The notes beneath the pieces are model-generated. The model saw only the letters and a program-made list of their open reading frames with translations, did not search any database and was not told where the DNA came from. Made by a program: the position numbers and the translations under genes. Positions 7,227 to 14,424 of a stretch of DNA of 15,886 nucleotides are shown here, one piece after another. Each line of letters opens with the position of its first letter. Within the stretch, counting starts at the first letter, position 1. Source of the stretch: an uncultured bacterium (lineage in GTDB: Bacteria > Bacillota > Clostridia > Lachnospirales > Lachnospiraceae); the NCBI GenBank assembly GCA_905214365.1, contig CAJMMH010000028.1:1-15886 (forward strand), in the 5' to 3' direction.

Positions 7227-8581
7227 TTTTTCCCCCTCTCCGGCTCTGCCTGCAGCTTTCTCAGTCTCGCAGCAAAAAATCCGTCTGACGGATGGATTCC
7301 TGGCAGAAGCTGGAGCATTCCGCTTGAAAGATCCGCGCCTTCCGGCGTTTCGGAAAGAAACGGGGCGAGCGATTCCATCTTCCAGCCACCTTGTGCAAGC
7401 AGTTGCTGAACCATTGCTTTATTTTCCTCAGGATTAATAGTACATGTGCTATAAACCAGCACCCCATCCGGCTTTACCGCTGCCGCTGCCTGCTTCAGAA
7501 TCGCGCGCTGAAGCGGAAGCAGCGCCAGGAGATCTTCTTTTGTAATCCGATATCGTATATCCGGTTTCCGTCCGATCACACCAAGGCCGGAGCACGGAAC
7601 ATCGGCAATTACATAATCATAGCTGTTTTCATCGCCCGGATACGGCATCCTTGCATCCCAGATTTCCGTTTTCATATTGGAAAGGCCGCATCGGATCCGG
7701 TTCTCTTCCATCCACGGAAGCTTCTCCGCAGAAACATCCCGACAGACGACCTCGCCGGTCTGATCCATTGCCTCCGCAAGCCATACGCTTTTTGAGCCCG
7801 GCGCACCGCAGAGATCCAGACACCGGCTCCCCGGTTTTGGCGATACGCATTGCGCCGCAAGCGCCGAACCAACATCCTGAATCTGAATCCATCCCTGTGA
7901 AAATGCCTCCAGGTCCGCAACTCTCGCTATCCCGGACAGCTTCCAGCAATCCTTGGCGTATCTTGCCGGTTCAGCAGCAACTCCCTGACGCTGCAGGGAA
8001 TCCAGAATTTCCTGCTCTGACGCGCGGTGAAGATGAAAATGCGCATAAACCGGCGGGCGTTCCCCATCACGGAACGCATTCAGCATCGCCGTCACCTGCT
8101 CCTGCGGATACCAGCTGTGCAGCATTTCAAGTACCGGAACCGGCATGGAATAGTACAGCTCCTCCGAGCCGGTGCAGTCGTAGGAATCCGCCTGCCTGGC
8201 AAGTGCCCGACAGACACCGTTGACAAATTTCTGCAGTCCGCCGAAGCCGCGCTGCTTCGCAAGTTTTACGGCTTCGTTGCACGCTGCATGGGCCGGAACC
8301 TCCGTATAGCAAAGCTGATAAGCGGTCATCCGCAGAATTGTGCGGATGACCGGCTTCATACGCGCAGTCTTTACCGATGACACCTGATTAATGCGGTCAT
8401 CAAGTTCGAGCAGATGCTCAATGGTTCCTCTCGATACACGGTCGATAAATGCCCGCTCCTGCTTCGGAATCCATCCAAACTTATCAAGCGCTCTGCGGAT
8501 TACCAGATGACTATACTGGTCTTTCTCCAGTACTTCAAAAAGAATGTCAAGAATAATTCCGCGTTCATTTTCAGTCGTCAC
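7223..8581 (-). CDS. rsmB: 16S rRNA (cytosine-967-C5)-methyltransferase RsmB
   Basis: It methylates C967 of 16S rRNA with SAM. The 452 residues contain an N-terminal NusB-like RNA-binding domain (~8-130) and a C-terminal Rossmann methyltransferase (~230-440). Visible motifs are DLCGAPGSKS at 256-265 (family DxCAAPGGKT), ADVPCSGLG at 326-334 with C330, and STCTINPEEN at 378-387 with the nucleophile C380; both catalytic cysteines are present. The C-terminus has the DGFFAARL signature. The start is GTG at 8581 with a perfect AGGAGG (8590-8595) at 8-nt spacing, inside the end of the upstream peptidase gene (11-nt overlap). The stop overlaps the rlmN TTG by 4 nt, so both junctions suggest translational coupling. 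Confidence 0.95.
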   Translation of the reverse strand: MTTENERGIILDILFEVLEKDQYSHLVIRRALDKFGWIPKQERAFIDRVSRGTIEHLLELDDRINQVSSVKTARMKPVIRTILRMTAYQLCYTEVPAHAACNEAVKLAKQRGFGGLQKFVNGVCRALARQADSYDCTGSEELYYSMPVPVLEMLHSWYPQEQVTAMLNAFRDGERPPVYAHFHLHRASEQEILDSLQRQGVAAEPARYAKDCWKLSGIARVADLEAFSQGWIQIQDVGSALAAQCVSPKPGSRCLDLCGAPGSKSVWLAEAMDQTGEVVCRDVSAEKLPWMEENRIRCGLSNMKTEIWDARMPYPGDENSYDYVIADVPCSGLGVIGRKPDIRYRITKEDLLALLPLQRAILKQAAAAVKPDGVLVYSTCTINPEENKAMVQQLLAQGGWKMESLAPFLSETPEGADLSSGMLQLLPGIHPSDGFFAARLRKLQAEPERGKN

Positions 8582-9278
8582 GACGTTTTCCTCCTACCAG
8601 AATCAGCAATCTCAGAAGCTGAAGAACTGACGACGCAAGCGCAGCCACATAAGTCAGCGCGGCAGCACGAAGAACACTTTTCGCACCATTTATCTCGCTG
8701 CTTCCAAGAATCCCCTGTCCCTGCAGAATCGCAATGGCTCTGGACGACGCGTTGATCTCAACCGGAAGCGTGACCAACTGAAACAGTACGACAAGTCCGA
8801 ACAGAACCAGACCAGAAACCAGAAAAAACTGGCTGACGTTTCCATTTAAAAGCAACCCGATGATAATTAACGGCCAGGAAAGCTTAGATCCGAAATTGAC
8901 AACCGGGACAATTGCGCTGCGCAGGCGAAGCGGCTGGTAATTCACAGAATCCTGAACGGCATGTCCGCACTCATGCGCTGCAACGCAGACCGCAGCGACG
9001 GAACTGACACCGTAAACCGAATCAGACAGCCTCAGGACCTTATCAGCCGGATTGTAATAATCCGTCAGCTGCCCTCTGACACGCTCAATGCGGACATTAT
9101 AAATCCCCTGTGACCGCAGAATCCGCTCCGCTGCCTGCGCGCCGGTCAGCCCGGAAGCGCACCGTACCTTCGCGTACCTCGCAAAGCTGGACTGTACATA
9201 ACCGGACGCCGCAAGTGTCAGCAGCGCGCCGATGATAACCAGAATATATGTCGGATCATAATAAAACCCAAATCCCAT
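8571..9278 (-). CDS. Membrane zinc metallopeptidase, YugP family
   Basis: A 235-residue integral membrane protein with a gluzincin-like HExxH motif, HECGH at 102-106, followed by AVQD. Hydrophobic segments lie at about 11-28, 120-143, 150-173 and 203-228. LPVEINASSRA at 172-182 is a conserved stretch of this family (Zn_peptidase_2, B. subtilis YugP) and may supply a third zinc ligand, perhaps E174. The physiological substrate of the family is not known to me. In-frame GTG (9287) and ATG (9284) starts exist, but GGAG at 9287-9290 overlaps or abuts them and is 8 nt from the ATG at 9278, and MGFGFYYDPTYILV resembles the family N-terminus, so 9278 is chosen. It sits between fmt and rsmB, which are adjacent in B. 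subtilis. Confidence 0.9.
   Translation of the reverse strand: MGFGFYYDPTYILVIIGALLTLAASGYVQSSFARYAKVRCASGLTGAQAAERILRSQGIYNVRIERVRGQLTDYYNPADKVLRLSDSVYGVSSVAAVCVAAHECGHAVQDSVNYQPLRLRSAIVPVVNFGSKLSWPLIIIGLLLNGNVSQFFLVSGLVLFGLVVLFQLVTLPVEINASSRAIAILQGQGILGSSEINGAKSVLRAAALTYVAALASSVLQLLRLLILVGGKRRDD
8590..8595 (-). promoter_or_regulatory. Ribosome binding site supporting the rsmB GTG start
   Basis: AGGAGG on the minus strand lies within the last codons of the peptidase gene, 8 nt before the GTG at 8581. Its quality supports the non-ATG start. Confidence 0.65.
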
Positions 9279-9283
9279 ATGCA

Positions 9284-10210
9284 TCACTCCATTCTTTCAT
9301 GCACCTGAACCGGATAGCCGCGCAGAAACGCATCCGCCTCCATCCGTTTCTTTCCTTCCAGCTGAAGGCTCACGATCCGGAGGGCACCCTCTCCTGCCTG
9401 GATAACCAGTCCGTTTTTATCTGCCTGAAGGACTTTGCCCGGCTCCCCGCCGGATGCGGATACCACATCTGCATCCCAGATTTTAAGTGTTTTTCCATGA
9501 AGGCGGGTATATGCGCTCGGCCAGGAATTAAGACCACGCACCAGCCGCTCCAGCTCATCCGCAGGCTTGCTCCAGTCAATGCGTCCAAGCTCCTTGGTCA
9601 ACATCGGTGCATATGAGCTCTGCGCATCGTCCTGCGGAACACGCACGATCGTCCCCTGCTCCAACTCGTCAATCGTCTCTAACAGCAGTGGGCCTCCAAG
9701 CGCCGCAAGCTTATCATGCAGACTGTCGCCGGTTTCCTTCGGATCGAGACGGACAACGCTCTTTTTGAGCATATCGCCTTTATCCAGTCCGCGGCTCATC
9801 ATCATCGTAGTTACGCCACTCTCTGCTTCTCCGTTGATGACTGCCCACTGGATCGGCGCTGCGCCGCGGTACTTCGGAAGTAACGACGCATGAACATTGA
9901 CACAGCCGTAACGCGGCATTTCCAGAATCACCTTCGGCAGAAGCTGCCCAAACGCAGCGACAGCAATCAGGTCCGGAGCAAATGCACGAAGCTGCTCGAC
10001 GACCTCCGGCTCTCTGACCTTCAACGGCTGAAGAACCGGGATTCCATGCGCAAGCGCTGCCTCCTTAACCGGCGGAAACTTTACGGCATTTCCACGTCCT
10101 TTCGGACGATCCGGCTGGGTGACAACGGCAACGACTTCATGTCTGCTCTGGATCAGAGCTTCTAAGGTTCCGACCGCAAACTCAGGCGTCCCCATAAAAA
10201 GAATCCGCAT
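9284..10210 (-). CDS. fmt: Methionyl-tRNA formyltransferase
   Basis: It transfers a formyl group from 10-formyltetrahydrofolate to Met-tRNAfMet for translation initiation. The 308 residues match the usual length. The N-terminal formyltransferase domain (~1-190) starts MRILFMGTPEFAV; catalytic residues are N105, H107 (NVHASLLPKYRGAAPIQWA) and D143 (GLDKGDML). The C-terminal domain (~205-305) includes LVRGLNSWPSAYT, the tRNA-acceptor-binding fold. The ATG at 10210 has AGGAGG about 7 nt upstream, 11 nt after the def stop. The gene pairs functionally with def, which removes the formyl group it adds. MMMSRGLDKGD replaces the more usual acidic residues before GLD, a minor variation. Confidence 0.97.
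   Translation of the reverse strand: MRILFMGTPEFAVGTLEALIQSRHEVVAVVTQPDRPKGRGNAVKFPPVKEAALAHGIPVLQPLKVREPEVVEQLRAFAPDLIAVAAFGQLLPKVILEMPRYGCVNVHASLLPKYRGAAPIQWAVINGEAESGVTTMMMSRGLDKGDMLKKSVVRLDPKETGDSLHDKLAALGGPLLLETIDELEQGTIVRVPQDDAQSSYAPMLTKELGRIDWSKPADELERLVRGLNSWPSAYTRLHGKTLKIWDADVVSASGGEPGKVLQADKNGLVIQAGEGALRIVSLQLEGKKRMEADAFLRGYPVQVHERME
9287..9290 (-). promoter_or_regulatory. Ribosome binding site deciding the metallopeptidase start
   Basis: GGAG is formed by the last sense codon region of fmt and lies 8 nt before the ATG at 9278. The upstream candidates at 9284 and 9287 are too close to it. Confidence 0.55.
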
Positions 10211-10221
10211 GCTTACTCCTC

Positions 10222-10713
10222 CTATTCCTCTTCATCCGGATCAATATCCGGAATCTCATCGTTGCTGATTAACGGTCCCTGCACGTGATCGCGGTACAGA
10301 ATCCCGTCAAGATGTTCACATTCATGACAGATTGCCCGTGCCAGAAGGCCTTCGCCCTCCAGCTCAAACTCTTCGCCGTCCGCATTGAGCGCGCGTACCT
10401 TTACCACGTTCGGACGGGTAACAATGCCGCTTTTGCCCGGAATGCTTAAGCAGCCCTCGTATCCGGTCTGCTCGCCGGAAATCTCGATGATTTCCGGATT
10501 AATCAGCGTATACGGTGTCCCATCGGTATCAATGACAACAATGCGTTTTAAAATACCAACCTGCGGTGCTGCAAGGCCAACGCCGTTTGCCTCGTACATC
10601 GTGTCAAACATATCGCGGATCAGAAGCTTGGTGCGAAGATTCACACTCTTTACTTCCTTACATACTTTTCTGAGGCACTCGTCCCCCTCAACTCTGATAT
10701 TTCTGATTCCCAT
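10222..10713 (-). CDS. def: Peptide deformylase
   Basis: It removes the N-formyl group from nascent polypeptides. The 163 residues carry the three diagnostic motifs: GVGLAAPQVG at 44-53, EGCLSIP at 86-92 with metal ligand C88, and HECEHLDG at 130-137 with H130, E131 and H134. A very acidic tail (NDEIPDIDPDEEE) ends the protein. The frame is open upstream to 10962 inside priA, but that extension has no deformylase character; GGAGGA (10723-10728) is 9 nt before the ATG at 10713 and homology starts there. The ATG overlaps the stop of a possible 22-codon ORF (TAATG). It is followed by fmt after 11 nt. Confidence 0.97.
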   Translation of the reverse strand: MGIRNIRVEGDECLRKVCKEVKSVNLRTKLLIRDMFDTMYEANGVGLAAPQVGILKRIVVIDTDGTPYTLINPEIIEISGEQTGYEGCLSIPGKSGIVTRPNVVKVRALNADGEEFELEGEGLLARAICHECEHLDGILYRDHVQGPLISNDEIPDIDPDEEE

Positions 10714-10781
10714 TATATTTCTTCCTCCGTTTTTACTACAATGCGCTCTCGGACTCCTGTTGTACCTGATTTTGCGAGCAT
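10713..10781 (-). CDS. Possible 22-residue ORF between priA and def
   Basis: An ATG at 10781 opens 22 codons ending in TAA at 10715-10713, the last base of which is the first base of the def ATG (TAATG). The product is small and charged: MLAKSGTTGV then RERIVVKTEEEI. I do not recognise it and it has no membrane segment. There is no clear ribosome binding site before it (CGGCAAAA), which argues against translation. It could be a leader that couples ribosomes into def, or simply chance open frame in an 82-bp spacer. Confidence 0.15.
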   Translation of the reverse strand: MLAKSGTTGVRERIVVKTEEEI

Positions 10782-10795
10782 TTTTGCCGAAGCGA

Positions 10796-13072
10796 TCACA
10801 ACAATGCGGACGACAGGTAAACGCCATCCTGCCGCATCTGCGCCTCCAGCCCGGATATCTGTCCGAGCGCGTCCAGAAACATAGCGTGATCCGCTGTCTT
10901 AAAAAATAAATGAACCCGCCAGAAATCCCGGATGCGGGCAACCGGCGCGTCCGACGGTCCAATCACTGTTATTGTACCATGATATTGCCGATTTATCAAT
11001 ATTGCAATTTTCTGAATCCACCGGCGGGCGGCAGCCAGCTCCTGCGATGCCGCAAGCACCTCGCACATATGCCCGGCCGGCGGATATGCCATCAGGCGGC
11101 GAAACCGCATTTCTTCCTCAAAAAAGCCCGGGTAATCCTGAGCGGCGGCTGCCCGGATGCTCGGATTCTCCGGATCATAGGTCTGAATTACAACGGTTCC
11201 CGGCATATCTCCGCGTCCGGCACGGCCAGCTGCCTGCGTCAGCAATTGGAAGGTCTTTTCTCCGCTGCGGAAATCTCCGTTATAAAGCGACATATCGGCA
11301 GCAAGAATCCCAACCAGCGTAACACCGGGGAAATCATGCCCTTTTACAATCATCTGTGTTCCGACCAGAATATCCGCTTTTTTTTCTGCAAACGCCTTTA
11401 AAATCTCTTCATGTCCGCCCTTTTTCGAGGTTGTATCATAATCCATCCGCAGGATCCTGGCCTGCGGGAACCGCTCCTTTGCCAGAAGCTCGATTTTCTG
11501 TGTTCCCATACCAAAGCCGGCTAAATACGGAGAACCGCACGACGGGCATTTGGACGGGATCCGGATTGTATAGCCGCAGTAATGACAGATCAGCCGCTGC
11601 CCAGTATGCTCCGTCAGCGGAACCGCGCAATGCGGACATCCGACTGGCTGACCGCAGCTTCTGCAGCTGACCGCTTTGGAATATCCTCTGCGGTTTAAAA
11701 ACAGCATCATCTGCTGTCTGTTTCGCAGACACTCATCCATCCGCTCCTGAAGAAGGCGGCTGAATACCGAGCGGTTGCCTTCTTCCATCTCTTTTCTAAG
11801 GTCAACAATCTCAGTCTGTGCAAGGCTGCTTTTCGCCACGGCACGCTTGGTCAATGTATAAAGCCGGTAGTTTCCGGCCTTTGCCTGCGCGTAAGCATCC
11901 ACCGACGGAGTCGCTGACCCCATCACAACAACCGCGTCCGCAAGCCTTGCCCGCTCGATAGCAGTTTCTCTCGCATGGTAGCGCGGCGCCTGCTCGCTGA
12001 TGTACGCGCTCTCCTGCTCCTCGTCAATCACAATTAGCCCAAGATTCTCAAATGGCGTAAAGAGCGCAGACCGCGGCCCGATCATAATGCGGATTTCGCC
12101 TTTTTTTGCCCGTTCAAACTGATCGTACCGTTCTCCCTGGGAAAGCCTGGAATTTACGATGGAAACCAGACTTCCGAATCGGGCATAAAAACGCATCACC
12201 GTCTGATAGGTCAGCGAAATCTCCGGAATCAGCACAATGGCAGACCGCCCTTCCTCCAGAATCGCTTCAATCAAGTGCATGTAAACTTCCGTTTTTCCGC
12301 TTCCGGTAATACCATGAATCAGGCAGGGGGTGCGATCCCCTGCCTGAAAGGAACGGATAATTCCAGATACGATTGCCTGCTGCTCCGGATTGAGTGCCGG
12401 TCCCAACGTCTGCTTCCATACGCCCGATCCAGCGTCCTGTCCGGTTCCATCTCCCTGTAAAACGCTTGATGCTGCAAATGGAGAACGGTATTCGATTTCC
12501 GATATGATCTGCAGAACGCCCGCATCCTCCATCGGCTTAACGACCGCGGCGGATACGCCAAGCTCCTTCGACGCGATCAGCCACGAAATCTGCCCGCTCT
12601 CTTTCAATGCAGAAAGGATTCGGAATCTTGCGCTCCAGTGTTTCTGTTTTGCCAGTTCCAGATACGCGTCTACCGCTGCCGCATCCCTGCCGCATACTAA
12701 CATTTTCTGCTGAACTGGCTTTACTTTTTCTTTCACCGGAAGCACCGTCTTTAATGCCTGGATCATCGTACATCCGTATTCTCTGCGGATCCAGGCTGCA
12801 AGCCGGATCATCTGCGCCTCAGCCGGCACGGTATGCTCTGGCACATCATAAATGTCTTTGATCTGCCCCCGGTCAAACGTACAGACATCGGAACAGGCAA
12901 TCACAAAACCGCCGCGCAGACGGTTTCCTTTTCCAAACGGGACAGTCACCTGGCAGCCGACACTGACCTTTTCCCGCAGCGTTTCCGGAATCCGGTACTG
13001 AAACGGCCGGTCAATCTGTTCATGAGAAATATCGATAATTACATCTGCGTATGCTGCTTTTCCTTCAGCCAT
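10796..13072 (-). CDS. priA: Primosomal protein N' (replication restart helicase PriA)
   Basis: This superfamily 2, 3'-to-5' DNA helicase recognises stalled forks and reloads the replicative helicase. The 758 residues show an N-terminal 3'-DNA-binding domain (~8-110), a winged-helix region (~145-195), Walker A GITGSGKT at 254-261, Walker B DEEQ at 350-353, SATPS at 386-390, eight zinc-binding cysteines (470, 473, 479, 482, 496, 499, 509, 512) inserted in the helicase core, GTQMIVKGHDFP at 571-582 and QAAGRAGRG at 613-621. The Walker B box is normally DEEH; here the last residue is Gln. The ATG at 13072 has AAGGAG 8 nt upstream, inside murF, giving a 34-nt overlap. An 82-bp spacer separates it from def. 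Length and domains are complete. Confidence 0.96.
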   Translation of the reverse strand: MAEGKAAYADVIIDISHEQIDRPFQYRIPETLREKVSVGCQVTVPFGKGNRLRGGFVIACSDVCTFDRGQIKDIYDVPEHTVPAEAQMIRLAAWIRREYGCTMIQALKTVLPVKEKVKPVQQKMLVCGRDAAAVDAYLELAKQKHWSARFRILSALKESGQISWLIASKELGVSAAVVKPMEDAGVLQIISEIEYRSPFAASSVLQGDGTGQDAGSGVWKQTLGPALNPEQQAIVSGIIRSFQAGDRTPCLIHGITGSGKTEVYMHLIEAILEEGRSAIVLIPEISLTYQTVMRFYARFGSLVSIVNSRLSQGERYDQFERAKKGEIRIMIGPRSALFTPFENLGLIVIDEEQESAYISEQAPRYHARETAIERARLADAVVVMGSATPSVDAYAQAKAGNYRLYTLTKRAVAKSSLAQTEIVDLRKEMEEGNRSVFSRLLQERMDECLRNRQQMMLFLNRRGYSKAVSCRSCGQPVGCPHCAVPLTEHTGQRLICHYCGYTIRIPSKCPSCGSPYLAGFGMGTQKIELLAKERFPQARILRMDYDTTSKKGGHEEILKAFAEKKADILVGTQMIVKGHDFPGVTLVGILAADMSLYNGDFRSGEKTFQLLTQAAGRAGRGDMPGTVVIQTYDPENPSIRAAAAQDYPGFFEEEMRFRRLMAYPPAGHMCEVLAASQELAAARRWIQKIAILINRQYHGTITVIGPSDAPVARIRDFWRVHLFFKTADHAMFLDALGQISGLEAQMRQDGVYLSSALL

Positions 13073-14424
13073 GCTGTAATCTCCTTCAGATGCATGCAGT
13101 TGGACGCTTTCAGGTATACCACATCTCCGCCCCTTACGGAGTGTTCCAGATACTCAGCCGCCGCCTGATTGGACTCCATAACATGGATCGGCCATTTGGC
13201 TCCGGCTGCCTTTGCTTCTGCTCCGATATACTGCGCCATCTCGCCGACCAGCAAAAGCTCATCGATCGGCTCCTTTGCGATTGCGGTTCCGACCTCTCCG
13301 TGGAACCGCGGCGTTTCCGGTCCAAGTTCCTTCATATCTCCGAGTACGGCGATTTTCTTTCCTTTTGCCTCATAGCCGGAAAGGACGCGCACGCCGGCAA
13401 TCATGGACGCCGGGCTCGCATTGTACGTATCGTCAATAATCAGGTAATCGCCCATTGGGATCCGCTGAAGACGGTTCTGGAACCCGGTAAAGGAATAAAG
13501 CGCCTCTGCTGCCTTTTCCGGATCCACGCCGGAAAGCTCTGCTGCTGCAAGCGCCGCCAACGCATTGCGGACATTGTGCTCGCCGAGCACGGAAAGGATC
13601 ACCGGAACCCGTTTGTCTCCATGCACATAATCAAAGCAGTAATGACCATTTTCCATCCGCACATGCTCGCCCCGGTATTCGCAGCGCTCGGATAGTCCGT
13701 ACAGAACATATGGGTACCCGGTTGATTCCCGGAACTGGTATAGGAGCGGATCATCTCCGTTCAGGATCAGAAGTCCTTCTTTATCAAAGCCCTTTGAAAT
13801 CGTCAATTTTTCGTGACAAATCGCTTCCTGCGTGCCAAAATACTCAATGTGCGCGACACCGACATTGGTAATGACCGCCATCTTCAGCTTTGCAATCTCC
13901 GAAATCATGCCAAGCTCACCCGGAACATTCATGCCAAGCTCCAGAACCGCGATATCATAGGAATCGTCCATCTGGGACATCGTGATCGGAACGCCGACGG
14001 AGCTGTTATAATTCTTTCCTGTCTTAAAGACGCGTTTTTCCGCAGACAGCGCGCAGGCAATCATCTCTCTTGTTGTTGTCTTTCCTACGCTTCCGGTGAC
14101 TCCGACTGCCGGCACCGATACACGGCTGCGGCACAGGCATCCGAGCGCGTGAAGCGCTTCCACTGTATCCTCAACACGAATCCAGGCATGATCCGGATCG
14201 TCCATGGAATCGTGCTCACTGGTAAACGCCGCGCGGCAGCCTGCCTCAAACGCATTTGGAATAAACCGGTGCGCATCTACCTTTGCGCCGATAATCGGTA
14301 CAAAAATATCATTGCCTTCGCTGACTCTTGAATCAATTGAAATATGCTCAATCACCTGATCAGGCGAACCGCACAGCAGCGTTCCGCCGACAGCCTCTGT
14401 AATTTCCCTTATTGTTTCCCTCAT
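13039..14424 (-). CDS. murF: UDP-N-acetylmuramoyl-tripeptide--D-alanyl-D-alanine ligase
   Basis: It adds D-Ala-D-Ala to UDP-MurNAc-tripeptide, the last cytosolic ligase step of the peptidoglycan precursor. The 461 residues show an N-terminal substrate domain with HISIDSRVSEGNDIFVPI (27-44), the P-loop GVTGSVGKTT at 108-117, NYNSSVGVP at 138-146, LELGMN at 161-166, TNVGVAHIEYFG at 186-197, GEHNVRNALAA at 281-291, DDTYNASP at 331-338 and GDMKELG at 362-368. These are the classic MurF markers and distinguish it from MurC/D/E. The ATG at 14424 overlaps the murE TGA as ATGA, with GGGAGGA about 7 nt upstream. The C-terminal KASNCM replaces the KGSRxM common elsewhere. Its 3' end overlaps priA by 34 nt. 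Confidence 0.96.
   Translation of the reverse strand: MRETIREITEAVGGTLLCGSPDQVIEHISIDSRVSEGNDIFVPIIGAKVDAHRFIPNAFEAGCRAAFTSEHDSMDDPDHAWIRVEDTVEALHALGCLCRSRVSVPAVGVTGSVGKTTTREMIACALSAEKRVFKTGKNYNSSVGVPITMSQMDDSYDIAVLELGMNVPGELGMISEIAKLKMAVITNVGVAHIEYFGTQEAICHEKLTISKGFDKEGLLILNGDDPLLYQFRESTGYPYVLYGLSERCEYRGEHVRMENGHYCFDYVHGDKRVPVILSVLGEHNVRNALAALAAAELSGVDPEKAAEALYSFTGFQNRLQRIPMGDYLIIDDTYNASPASMIAGVRVLSGYEAKGKKIAVLGDMKELGPETPRFHGEVGTAIAKEPIDELLLVGEMAQYIGAEAKAAGAKWPIHVMESNQAAAEYLEHSVRGGDVVYLKASNCMHLKEITAWLKEKQHTQM

Noticed and set aside
7651..8223. 190-codon Pro/Ser/Arg-rich frame on the plus strand opposite rsmB
   Set aside because: Low-complexity shadow of the GC-rich rsmB coding sequence; no plausible start signal.
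10711..10717. TATAAT-like -10 box near def
   Set aside because: On the minus strand it overlaps the def start codon itself, so it could not drive a transcript containing the def start.
10714..10962. Upstream extension of def by 83 codons
   Set aside because: The extension is Arg/Cys-rich, overlaps the priA 3' end in another frame, and the deformylase family starts at the ATG at 10713, which has its own ribosome binding site.
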